5,503 nucleotides of DNA, taken from the NCBI GenBank assembly GCA_003252145.1, contig QKDJ01000357.1:1-5503 (forward strand). Direction: 5' to 3'. The translations under genes and the position numbers were made by a program. The notes beneath the pieces were generated by a model that had not been told where the DNA came from, searched no databases, and worked only from the letters and a program-made list of their open reading frames with translations. Numbering within the stretch: the stretch's first letter is position 1; each line of letters opens with the position of its first letter. The stretch is from Azovibrio restrictus (GTDB taxonomy: Bacteria > Pseudomonadota > Gammaproteobacteria > Burkholderiales > Rhodocyclaceae). Shown in pieces: positions 1 to 5,503 of this stretch.

Positions 1-359
1 GCGGAGCGGCGGCAGTAATCCAGCAATTCCTCGTAGGTGGCATAACGGGTCTTGACCACGTCCTGAGCGAAAGCATCCAGCAGGTCCCGGAACAACTGAA
101 TGGGGAGCTTGTGGGTGGCGATGACCGGAGCCAGTCGCTGGAAAATGGGGTGGTTCGGGGTTTTGCCCGCTTCCAGCTCATCCAGAGCGCGCTGGAATAC
201 AGCGAGTCCGGCCAGTCGTTCATCCGGTGTGGCATCCCCTTCGTCAGCAATATCGTCGGCCGCCCGGGCAAAGTGATAAATGGCTTCGATAGGGCGGCGC
301 AGTCGTTTGGGGACCAGCAGGGAGGCAACAGGAAAGTTTTCGTAGTGGTCGACCGGCAT
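1..359 (-). CDS. hpnC: HpnC, squalene-synthase-family enzyme of hopanoid precursor synthesis (partial, C-terminus beyond left edge)
   Basis: Reading the minus strand from the ATG at 359 gives 119 open codons up to the window edge. The protein begins MPVDHYENFPVASLLVPKRL and has the first aspartate-rich motif DDIADEGD at residues 35-42; its D35 and D39 would bind Mg-diphosphate. It reaches the RYATYEELLDYCRRSA block typical of the squalene/phytoene synthase fold. In known hopanoid makers HpnC acts with HpnD and HpnE: HpnD makes presqualene diphosphate, HpnC converts it to hydroxysqualene, and HpnE reduces that to squalene. Family members are roughly 270-290 residues, so somewhat under half is visible. 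The start cannot lie further upstream because an in-frame TAG directly precedes the ATG. No convincing Shine-Dalgarno is visible. HpnC rather than HpnD or a phytoene synthase is judged from the HYENFPVASLL opening; other synthases of the fold are less likely. Confidence 0.88.
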   Translation of the reverse strand, partial: MPVDHYENFPVASLLVPKRLRRPIEAIYHFARAADDIADEGDATPDERLAGLAVFQRALDELEAGKTPNHPIFQRLAPVIATHKLPIQLFRDLLDAFAQDVVKTRYATYEELLDYCRRS

Positions 360-390
360 CTACAGAGTGGATGGTGGGCTGATAGGTGGT

Positions 391-420
391 CTGACAGTAT
401 ACGGAGTTCTCGGTTAGAAT
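391..420 (+). promoter_or_regulatory. Sigma-70 promoter for tRNA-Leu
   Basis: CTGACA (391-396, five of six consensus bases) is separated by 18 bp from TAGAAT (415-420, five of six). Transcription would begin near 427, only about 5 nt before the mature tRNA end at 432. The bases just after the -10 (GGCGGGC, 421-427) are very GC-rich. In stable-RNA promoters such a discriminator is associated with stringent (ppGpp/DksA) control, so growth-rate regulation is a reasonable inference. Confidence 0.65.
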
Positions 421-424
421 GGCG
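396..424 (-). promoter_or_regulatory. Possible hpnC promoter (-10 only)
   Basis: On the minus strand a good -10 hexamer, TATACT, occupies 401-396. It would place a start near 389, about 30 nt before the hpnC ATG. The sequence 16-18 bp further upstream (around 418-425) does not resemble TTGACA, so only half of the promoter is supported. It overlaps the -35 of the divergent tRNA promoter by one base. Confidence 0.35.
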
Positions 425-431
425 GGCTTCA

Positions 432-516
432 GCGCGGGTGGCGGAATTGGTAGACGCACTGGATTTAGGTTCCAGCGCCGCAAGGTGTGAGGGTTCGAGT
501 CCCTCCTCGCGCACCA
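432..516 (+). tRNA. tRNA-Leu (anticodon UAG)
   Basis: The 85-nt sequence folds as a class II tRNA. The acceptor stem pairs GCGCGGG (432-438) with CTCGCGC (506-512), including one G-T pair. The D arm is closed by GCG/CGC. The anticodon stem CTGGA/TCCAG holds loop TTTAGGT, giving anticodon TAG, which reads CUA and, by wobble, other CUN codons. A long variable arm (CGCC GCAA GGTG) is characteristic of leucine, serine and tyrosine tRNAs. The T arm is GAGGG/CCCTC with a TTCGAGT loop. The discriminator is A513, the expected base for leucine, and CCA (514-516) is encoded. The gene lies 98 nt upstream of tig in the same direction. Confidence 0.96.
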
Positions 517-525
517 GGATTACCC

Positions 526-547
526 TCACAGGGGGATGACCCTGTGA
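526..547 (+). terminator. Hairpin after tRNA-Leu (weak terminator or processing structure)
   Basis: TCACAGGG (526-533) and CCCTGTGA (540-547) form a perfect 8-bp inverted repeat around a 6-base loop, starting 9 nt after the tRNA CCA. The downstream sequence (CTTTCAGATTTTC) is T-rich but lacks an unbroken T run. It may therefore terminate only partly and let transcription continue into tig, or it may protect or guide 3' processing of the tRNA precursor. I see no other convincing promoter before tig in 517-614. Confidence 0.45.
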
Positions 548-614
548 CTTTCAGATTTTCAATATCACCGGTCCGGTTACACGGAACCGAATGTGTAGCT
601 TCTAAGGAAACTTC

Positions 615-1919
615 ATGGAAACCACCACCGAAAACACCAATCCCCTGGAACGTCGTGTCGACCTCTCCGTCTCTCTGGAGGCCCTGGAGAGCGCCACCGA
701 TCAACGTCTGAAGCGCATGGGCAAGAACATCAAGATGCCCGGCTTCCGCCCCGGTAAGGTGCCTTTTGCCATGGTGAAGCAACAACATGGTGCAGAAGCT
801 CGCAACGAAGCTCTGGGTGAAGCCCTGAATGAATCCTTCGGTGAAGCCGTGGGCAAGCAGAACCTGCGTGTGGCCGGTTACCCCTCCATCGAGCCCAAGA
901 AGAGCGAAGGCAACACCCATCTGGAATTTACCGCCGTGTTCGAGGTGTATCCCGAATTCGTGCCCGGTGATCTGTCCGCAGCCCAGGTGGAGCGTCCCTC
1001 CCTGGAAGTGACCGATGCCGAAGTGGACAAGACCCTGGACATCCTGCGCAAGCAACGGGTGCGTTACGCCACTGCTGATCGTGCCGCCGCCAAGGAAGAC
1101 CGTGTGGTCATCGATTTCCTGGGTAAGAAGGATGGCGAGCCCTTCCAGGGCGGTCAGGCCAATGATTACCTCTTCGTGCTGGGTCAAGGCATGATGCTGC
1201 CTGAGTTCGAGGCCGCTGTTGAAGGCATGAAGGCTGGCGAGACCAAGACCTTCGACATGACCTTCCCCGCTGACTATTTCGCCAAGGATCTGGCTGGTCA
1301 GACCGTGCAGTTCGACGTGACCGCCAAGCAGGTGATGGCCCCCACCCTGCCGGAAGTGGATGCTGATTTCGCCAAGACCCTGGGTATTGCTGATGGCGAC
1401 ATCGCCAAGATGCGCGCCGAGATCGAAGGCAATCTAAAGCGCGAAGTGAAGAAGCGCGTGGAAGGCCGCCTCAAGGATCAGGTGATGGACGCGCTGGTTG
1501 CAGCTAACCCCATCGCCGTGCCCAAGTCCCTGGTGGACATGGAAGTCCAGCGTCTGATGCAGAACGCCCGTCAGGATATGGAACAACGTGGCATGAAGTC
1601 CAAGGACTTCCCCGTTCAGCCCGAATGGTTTGCTGACCAGGCCAAGCGCCGCGTCACTCTTGGTCTGATTCTTGCTGAAGTGGTGAAGACGGAGAAGCTG
1701 CAAGCCAAGCCCGAACAGGTCAAGGCTCTGGTGGAAGAAGCTGCCCAGACCTACGAAAACCCTGCTGAAGTGGTGAACTGGTATTACTCCCAGCCTCAAA
1801 ACCTGGCTGAAGTCGAAGCCATTGCCATCGAGAACAATGTGGTGGAATGGGTATTGTCCAAGGCTCAGGTGATTGACAAGGCTGTGGCTTTCGATGAGCT
1901 GATGGGCCAGAAGGCCTGA
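615..1919 (+). CDS. tig: Trigger factor, ribosome-associated chaperone and peptidyl-prolyl isomerase
   Basis: Trigger factor binds the large ribosomal subunit next to the exit tunnel and shields nascent chains in the cytoplasm. The 434-residue product is close to the usual length of about 430. The N-terminal ribosome-binding domain carries the signature GFRPGKVP at residues 43-50, whose F44-R45 contact the ribosome. A FKBP-like isomerase domain spans about residues 161-240 ([10 protein letters not shown] to FDVTAKQV). The remainder, rich in helices and charged residues, corresponds to the C-terminal substrate-cradling arms. The start is supported by AAGGA at 604-608, six bases before the ATG. 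It is the first gene of the tig-clpP-clpX-lon cluster, an arrangement widespread in Proteobacteria that links folding at the ribosome with proteolysis. No frameshift or missing motif is seen. Confidence 0.97.
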   Translation: METTTENTNPLERRVDLSVSLEALESATDQRLKRMGKNIKMPGFRPGKVPFAMVKQQHGAEARNEALGEALNESFGEAVGKQNLRVAGYPSIEPKKSEGNTHLEFTAVFEVYPEFVPGDLSAAQVERPSLEVTDAEVDKTLDILRKQRVRYATADRAAAKEDRVVIDFLGKKDGEPFQGGQANDYLFVLGQGMMLPEFEAAVEGMKAGETKTFDMTFPADYFAKDLAGQTVQFDVTAKQVMAPTLPEVDADFAKTLGIADGDIAKMRAEIEGNLKREVKKRVEGRLKDQVMDALVAANPIAVPKSLVDMEVQRLMQNARQDMEQRGMKSKDFPVQPEWFADQAKRRVTLGLILAEVVKTEKLQAKPEQVKALVEEAAQTYENPAEVVNWYYSQPQNLAEVEAIAIENNVVEWVLSKAQVIDKAVAFDELMGQKA

Positions 1920-1970
1920 TTCAGCTGGTCGTGAAACCGACAGAATCTGTCTGACAACCCACATAAGAAT

Positions 1971-1974
1971 GGAG
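1971..1974 (+). promoter_or_regulatory. clpP ribosome-binding site that decides the start
   Basis: GGAG at 1971-1974 lies six bases before the ATG at 1981. An alternative in-frame ATG at 1969 would add MELN but has no comparable Shine-Dalgarno before it, and it would place the GGAG inside the coding sequence. The 1981 start is therefore preferred. Confidence 0.75.
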
Positions 1975-1980
1975 TTGAAT

Positions 1981-2604
1981 ATGGAACATAAAAGCGACTG
2001 GGATCCCCAAGCTCTGGGGCTGGTTCCCATGGTGGTGGAGCAAAGTGGCCGTGGTGAGCGGGCCTACGACATCTATTCCCGCCTCCTGAAGGAGCGGGTG
2101 GTCTTTCTGGTAGGCCCCGTGAATGACGCTTCCGCCAATCTGGTGGTGGCCCAGTTGCTGTTCCTGGAAGCAGAGAATCCCGACAAGGATATCTACTTCT
2201 ACATCAACTCCCCGGGTGGCTCTGTCACGGCAGGCATGTCCATTTACGACACCATGCAATTCATCAAGCCGGACGTGTCCACCCTGTGTATGGGGCAGGC
2301 TGCTTCCATGGGTGCTTTCCTGCTCTGTGCTGGTGCCAAGGGCAAGCGCTTTGCCCTGCCCAACTCCCGGGTCATGATTCACCAGCCTCTGGGCGGTTTC
2401 CAGGGCCAGGCTTCCGATATCGCCATTCACGCCAAGGAAATTCTCTCCATTCGTGAAAAGCTGAACCGGATCATGTCCGAGCACACTGGTCAGCCCATCG
2501 AGCGTATCGAGAAGGATACGGATCGGGACAACTTCCTGTCCTCCGACGAGGCCATGGAATACGGTCTGATCGACAAGGTTCTGGCACGTCGCGACGCAAT
2601 CTAA
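1981..2604 (+). CDS. clpP: ATP-dependent Clp protease proteolytic subunit ClpP
   Basis: ClpP is the serine peptidase of the ClpXP and ClpAP machines. Two stacked heptameric rings enclose the active sites and degrade proteins fed in by the AAA+ partner. From the preferred ATG the protein has 207 residues, the same length as E. coli ClpP. The catalytic triad is visible: S109 in GQAASMGA, H134 in MIHQP and D183 in DTDRDNFLS. The oxyanion-region motif SPGGSVTAG is also present. The mature enzyme probably begins near G13, by analogy with the E. coli cleavage just before ALVPMV, so residues 1-12 would be a short self-cleaved propeptide. It sits 61 nt after tig and 33 nt before clpX, its unfoldase partner. 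A four-residue-longer form starting at 1969 is possible but less likely. Confidence 0.97.
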   Translation: MEHKSDWDPQALGLVPMVVEQSGRGERAYDIYSRLLKERVVFLVGPVNDASANLVVAQLLFLEAENPDKDIYFYINSPGGSVTAGMSIYDTMQFIKPDVSTLCMGQAASMGAFLLCAGAKGKRFALPNSRVMIHQPLGGFQGQASDIAIHAKEILSIREKLNRIMSEHTGQPIERIEKDTDRDNFLSSDEAMEYGLIDKVLARRDAI

Positions 2605-2625
2605 GGCATCAGCTCATCCCACTCT

Positions 2626-2631
2626 GGAGGA
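2626..2631 (+). promoter_or_regulatory. Strong clpX ribosome-binding site
   Basis: GGAGGA at 2626-2631 is a near-perfect Shine-Dalgarno located six bases before the clpX ATG. It is the strongest such site among the four protein genes of the cluster. No promoter or terminator is evident in this 33-nt gap, which favours co-transcription of clpP and clpX. Confidence 0.8.
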
Positions 2632-2637
2632 TAGAAA

Positions 2638-3912
2638 ATGGCGGACAAGGATAAAAAGGGCGGTAACGAGAAGCTGCTGTACTGCTCGTTTTGCGGCAAG
2701 AGCCAGCATGAGGTGAAAAAGCTCATCGCCGGTCCTTCCGTCTTCATCTGTGATGAGTGTATTGAGCTGTGCAATGACATCATTCGTGATGAGCTGCCTG
2801 CCGAGGAAGCCAAGGGCGAGATGTCCGACCTGCCCGTGCCTCGGGAAATTTCCAGCATCCTTGATCAATACGTGATTGGTCAAAGTCAGGCCAAGCGCAT
2901 TCTGTCCGTGGCGGTGTACAACCACTACAAGCGTCTGCGCTACAAGGGCAAGAACACGGATGACGTGGAACTGGCCAAGAGCAACATCCTGCTGGTCGGT
3001 CCCACGGGCTCCGGCAAGACCCTGCTGGCCCAGACCCTGGCGCGCATGCTCAATGTGCCCTTCGTCATGGCCGATGCCACCACCCTCACTGAAGCTGGTT
3101 ACGTGGGTGAGGACGTGGAAAACATCATTCAGAAGCTGCTGCAAAAGTGCGACTACGATGTGGAAAAGGCCCAGCAGGGCATTGTCTATATCGACGAAAT
3201 CGACAAGATTTCCCGCCGTTCCGAAAACCCCTCCATCACCCGTGACGTGTCCGGTGAAGGGGTGCAGCAGGCGCTCTTGAAGCTGATCGAAGGTACGGTT
3301 GCTTCCATTCCTCCCCAGGGTGGGCGCAAGCATCCCAATCAGGACTTTGTGCAGGTGGATACCACCAACATCCTGTTTGTTTGCGGCGGGGCTTTTGACG
3401 GCCTTTCCAAGATCATTCAGGGGCGTTCCGAGAAGGGCGGCATCGGTTTCGGTGCCACCGTCAAGAAGAAGGAAGAGGGCAAGTCCGAAGGGGAAGTGCT
3501 GCGGGATGTGGAGCCTGAGGATCTGATCAAGTTCGGCCTGATTCCCGAACTGATCGGCCGTCTGCCCGTGGTCGCCACCCTGAAGGAACTGGACGAAGCC
3601 GCTCTGGTGGAAATCCTGGTGGAACCCAAGAACGCCCTGGTCAAGCAGTACCAGAAGCTGTTCTCCATGGAAGGCGTGGAACTGGAAATCCGTCCGGATG
3701 CCCTGGGAGCCATCGCCCAGAAGGCACTGGAGCGCAAGACCGGTGCCCGTGGTCTGCGTTCCATTCTGGAGCACGTATTGCTCGACACCATGTACGAACT
3801 TCCTGGCATGGAAGAGGTCTCCAAAGTGGTGATCGACGAAAATACGGTGAAGGAAGACGCCAAGCCGTTGCTGATCTATACCGAGCAAGCCAAGGTTTCC
3901 GGCTCTAATTGA
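2638..3912 (+). CDS. clpX: ATP-dependent Clp protease ATP-binding subunit ClpX
   Basis: ClpX is a hexameric AAA+ unfoldase that recognises tagged substrates such as ssrA-tagged proteins, unfolds them and threads them into ClpP. The 424-residue product matches E. coli ClpX in length. An N-terminal zinc-binding domain has C16, C19, C38 and C41. Walker A is GPTGSGKT at 121-128, and the substrate-gripping pore loop GYVG is at 154-157. Walker [10 protein letters not shown] spans 182-190 with catalytic E187. The RKH loop is at 230-232. The ClpP-docking IGF loop at 269-271 shows that it partners ClpP. An arginine in GRLP (R308) and the sensor-2 motif GARGLR (369-374) complete the ATPase site. It follows clpP closely with its own strong ribosome-binding site. 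A GC-rich hairpin spans its stop codon. Confidence 0.98.
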   Translation: MADKDKKGGNEKLLYCSFCGKSQHEVKKLIAGPSVFICDECIELCNDIIRDELPAEEAKGEMSDLPVPREISSILDQYVIGQSQAKRILSVAVYNHYKRLRYKGKNTDDVELAKSNILLVGPTGSGKTLLAQTLARMLNVPFVMADATTLTEAGYVGEDVENIIQKLLQKCDYDVEKAQQGIVYIDEIDKISRRSENPSITRDVSGEGVQQALLKLIEGTVASIPPQGGRKHPNQDFVQVDTTNILFVCGGAFDGLSKIIQGRSEKGGIGFGATVKKKEEGKSEGEVLRDVEPEDLIKFGLIPELIGRLPVVATLKELDEAALVEILVEPKNALVKQYQKLFSMEGVELEIRPDALGAIAQKALERKTGARGLRSILEHVLLDTMYELPGMEEVSKVVIDENTVKEDAKPLLIYTEQAKVSGSN

Positions 3913-3917
3913 GCCGG
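3899..3917 (+). terminator. GC-rich hairpin across the clpX stop codon
   Basis: CCGGCTC (3899-3905) and GAGCCGG (3911-3917) are perfect reverse complements around the loop TAATT; the TGA stop is at 3910-3912. No T run follows (TTGCCTTG), so it is not a standard intrinsic terminator. It could slow RNA polymerase, stabilise the upstream mRNA 3' end, or reduce read-through into lon. Confidence 0.4.
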
Positions 3918-3921
3918 TTGC

Positions 3922-3949
3922 CTTGAAATCCGAAATTCCGTCCCCACTT
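3922..3949 (+). promoter_or_regulatory. Sigma-32 (RpoH) heat-shock promoter for lon
   Basis: CTTGAAA (3922-3928) is followed after 13 bp by CCCCACTT (3942-3949). The E. coli RpoH consensus is roughly CTTGAAA-N13-15-CCCCATTT, so only one base in the -10 region differs. Initiation would fall around 3954-3960, leaving a leader of about 20-27 nt before the lon ATG. Heat-shock control of lon is well established in E. coli, so the position makes biological sense. No similar element was found before tig, clpP or clpX. Confidence 0.82.
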
Positions 3950-3969
3950 AAAAGGGGACGCTTACTTTC

Positions 3970-3973
3970 AAGG
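3970..3973 (+). promoter_or_regulatory. lon ribosome-binding site (short, inside the inverted repeat)
   Basis: Within CAAGGC, the AAGG lies at 3971-3973 plus A3970, seven bases before the lon ATG at 3981. It is weaker than the clpX site and fully contained in the right arm of the outer stem, so its accessibility would depend on whether the transcript includes the left arm. Confidence 0.6.
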
Positions 3974-3980
3974 CACCCAC

Positions 3981-5503
3981 ATGTCTACTAGCTCCGTTAC
4001 GCTCCCGGATTCGGTCGAGCTGCCGCTTCTCCCCCTGCGCGATGTGGTGGTATTCCCCCACATGGTGATTCCCCTGTTCGTGGGCCGTCCCAAGTCCATC
4101 AAGGCGCTGGAACTGGCCATGGATGGGGATCGCTCCATCCTGCTGGTGGCCCAGAAGTCCGCCACCAAGGATGAGCCGGGTGCCGACGATCTGTATCAGA
4201 TCGGCTGTCTGGCCAATGTGCTGCAGATGCTCAAGCTGCCCGACGGCACCGTCAAGGTGCTGGTAGAAGGCCAGCAGCGGGTACAGGTAGAAGGAGTGCA
4301 GTCCCTGGAAACCCATTTCGTGGCCAGTGCCACGGTCTTGGGGGCCGGTAGTGATGATGATCACGAACTGGAGGCCATGCGCCGTGCCGTAGTGGCCCAG
4401 TTTGATCAGTACGTCAAACTCAACAAGAAGATTCCGCCGGAAATCCTGACCTCCATCGCCGGGATTGAGGAAGCCGGTCGCCTGGCCGACACCATTGCAG
4501 CCCATCTTCCCCTGAAGCTGGAACAGAAGCAGGAAATCCTGGAGATGTCCTCTTCCCGGGAGCGTATTGAGCGCCTCCTGTCCCAGCTGGAATCCGAAAT
4601 CGACATCCTGCAGGTGGAAAAGCGCATCCGTGGTCGCGTCAAGCGCCAGATGGAAAAGAGCCAGCGCGAGTACTACTTGAACGAACAGGTCAAGGCCATC
4701 CAGAAGGAACTGGGCGAAGGCGAGGAAGGTGCCGACCTGGAAGAGCTGGACAAGAAGATTCAGGCTGCCGGCATGAGCAAGGAAGGCCTGGCCAAGGCCC
4801 AGAGCGAGCTGAAGAAGCTCAAGCTCATGTCCCCCATGTCCGCTGAAGCCACTGTGGTGCGCAACTACATCGATACTCTGGTGGGACTGCCCTGGCGCAA
4901 AAAGACCCGGGTCAGCAAGGACCTGAAGGCGGCCGAGAAGATTCTTGACACTGACCACTATGGTCTGGACAAGGTCAAGGAACGCATCATCGAGTATCTC
5001 GCCGTGCAACAGCGTGTGGACAAGGTGAAGGCCCCCATCCTGTGTCTGGTGGGGCCTCCGGGGGTGGGTAAGACCTCTCTGGGGCAGTCCATTGCCAAGT
5101 CCACCAACCGCAAGTTCGTGCGCATGGCCTTGGGTGGTGTGCGGGACGAGGCCGAAATCCGTGGTCACCGTCGGACCTACATCGGCTCCATGCCCGGCAA
5201 GATTCTCCAGAGCCTGTCCAAGACCGGCGTGCGCAATCCCCTGTTCCTGTTGGACGAAGTGGATAAGCTGGGCCAGGACTTCCGGGGTGATCCGGCTTCT
5301 GCCCTGCTGGAAGTGCTGGATCCGGAACAGAACCACACCTTCCAGGACCATTATGTGGAGGTGGATTTCGACCTCTCCGACGTGATGTTCGTGGCTACGG
5401 CCAACTCCCTGAATATTCCAGCGGCCCTGCTGGACCGGATGGAAGTGATCCGTCTGTCCGGCTACACGGAGGATGAAAAGGTCAATATCGCCATGCGTTA
5501 TCT
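3981..5503 (+). CDS. lon: ATP-dependent protease Lon (partial, C-terminus beyond right edge)
   Basis: Lon is a homo-oligomeric cytoplasmic AAA+ serine protease that degrades misfolded proteins and selected regulators. From ATG 3981, 507 codons stay open to the window edge; E. coli Lon has 784 residues. The substrate-binding LON N-domain begins with [20 protein letters not shown] at residues 14-33. A charged, probably coiled-coil helical region follows at about 190-310 ([40 protein letters not shown]). The AAA+ module shows Walker A GPPGVGKT at 358-365, pore-loop YIGSMPGK from Y400, Walker B with D425-E426, sensor-1 N475 and arginine finger R486. These sit two residues after the E. coli positions. 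The catalytic Ser-Lys protease domain lies outside the window and is inferred only. No alternative in-frame start is visible nearby. A sigma-32 promoter directly upstream implies heat induction. Confidence 0.97.
   Translation, partial: MSTSSVTLPDSVELPLLPLRDVVVFPHMVIPLFVGRPKSIKALELAMDGDRSILLVAQKSATKDEPGADDLYQIGCLANVLQMLKLPDGTVKVLVEGQQRVQVEGVQSLETHFVASATVLGAGSDDDHELEAMRRAVVAQFDQYVKLNKKIPPEILTSIAGIEEAGRLADTIAAHLPLKLEQKQEILEMSSSRERIERLLSQLESEIDILQVEKRIRGRVKRQMEKSQREYYLNEQVKAIQKELGEGEEGADLEELDKKIQAAGMSKEGLAKAQSELKKLKLMSPMSAEATVVRNYIDTLVGLPWRKKTRVSKDLKAAEKILDTDHYGLDKVKERIIEYLAVQQRVDKVKAPILCLVGPPGVGKTSLGQSIAKSTNRKFVRMALGGVRDEAEIRGHRRTYIGSMPGKILQSLSKTGVRNPLFLLDEVDKLGQDFRGDPASALLEVLDPEQNHTFQDHYVEVDFDLSDVMFVATANSLNIPAALLDRMEVIRLSGYTEDEKVNIAMRY

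Larger units (their letters stand above)
3919..3975 (+). repeat. Nested inverted repeat in the clpX-lon gap, overlapping the lon promoter and ribosome-binding site
   Basis: Outer arms TGCCTTGAAA (3919-3928) and TTTCAAGGCA (3966-3975) are perfect 10-bp reverse complements. Inner arms CGTCCCC (3939-3945) and GGGGACG (3954-3960) add 7 bp around loop ACTTAAAA, with an asymmetric internal loop of 10 and 5 bases between the two stems. The left arms contain the sigma-32 -35 and -10 elements. The right outer arm contains the AAGG that precedes lon. In RNA read through from clpX the fold would cover the lon ribosome-binding site; as DNA the symmetry could also be a protein-binding site. Confidence 0.7.

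Noticed and set aside
111..539. Open frame of 142 codons on the plus strand running through hpnC antisense and the tRNA
   Set aside because: It is antisense to a clearly recognisable HpnC and reads straight through tRNA-Leu; the translation resembles no family.
574..589. CGGTT/AACCG 5-bp inverted repeat before tig
   Set aside because: Too short to separate from chance and competing pairings exist in the same bases.
465..1187. 240-codon minus-strand frame opposite tig
   Set aside because: It overlaps tRNA-Leu and the intact tig coding sequence and has no family features.
1873..1878. TTGACA within the end of tig as a possible -35 for clpP
   Set aside because: No -10-like hexamer lies 16-18 bp downstream; the bases simply encode Ile-Asp-Lys.
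2614..3888. 424-codon open frame on the minus strand opposite clpX, by chance the same length as ClpX
   Set aside because: Same codon-bias effect; no recognisable motif, and clpX itself is intact on the other strand.
3954..3972. A leftward heat-shock promoter from the symmetric repeat (CTTGAAA then CCCC on the minus strand)
   Set aside because: The spacer is only 8 bp, far shorter than sigma-32 promoters need, and it would point into clpX.
3948..5351. 467-codon open frame on the minus strand opposite lon
   Set aside because: It mirrors lon codon positions; long antisense frames arise where TTA, CTA and TCA codons are avoided. The protein is a His/Leu/Gln-rich shadow with no domain.
1..5503. 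Mobile elements, CRISPR arrays, attachment sites or a novel defence system
   Set aside because: No direct repeat array, transposase-like protein, tRNA-end duplication or uneven base composition was seen; the tRNA 3' end shows no repeated copy in the window.

Overview
The window looks like core chromosome of a hopanoid-making betaproteobacterium, possibly of the Rhodocyclales type (Azospira, Dechloromonas and relatives). That placement is inference, based on gene order, GC-rich codon use (CTG and AAG strongly preferred) and protein flavour. I see no mobile element, CRISPR array, prophage or foreign-looking segment. I also find no undescribed protein system; the genes are well-known housekeeping families.

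Layout. Bases 1-359 (minus strand) hold the N-terminal 119 codons of hpnC, a squalene-synthase-family enzyme of hopanoid precursor synthesis, cut by the left window edge. Bases 360-431 form a short divergent promoter region serving hpnC leftward and a tRNA rightward. Bases 432-516 are tRNA-Leu (anticodon UAG, CCA encoded), followed by a perfect 8-bp hairpin. The classical protein quality-control cluster follows on the plus strand: tig (trigger factor, 615-1919), clpP (1981-2604), clpX (2638-3912) and lon (3981 to beyond the right edge; 507 codons present). Gaps are 61, 33 and 68 nt. All four genes are intact where visible, with their key motifs in place.

How they work together. Trigger factor receives nascent chains at the ribosome exit tunnel. 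ClpX unfolds tagged or damaged proteins and feeds them to the ClpP peptidase. Lon is a separate ATP-dependent protease for misfolded and regulatory proteins. Short gaps and common orientation suggest at least partial co-transcription.

Most interesting spot: the clpX-lon gap. It contains a near-consensus heat-shock (sigma-32) promoter, CTTGAAA-N13-CCCCACTT. The promoter is embedded in a nested inverted repeat (10-bp outer arms, 7-bp inner arms) whose right outer arm contains the lon Shine-Dalgarno. A GC-rich 7-bp hairpin also spans the clpX stop codon. Together these suggest, as inference, that read-through mRNA from clpX could fold to hide the lon ribosome-binding site, whereas mRNA starting at the heat-shock promoter would lack the pairing arms and be freely translated.
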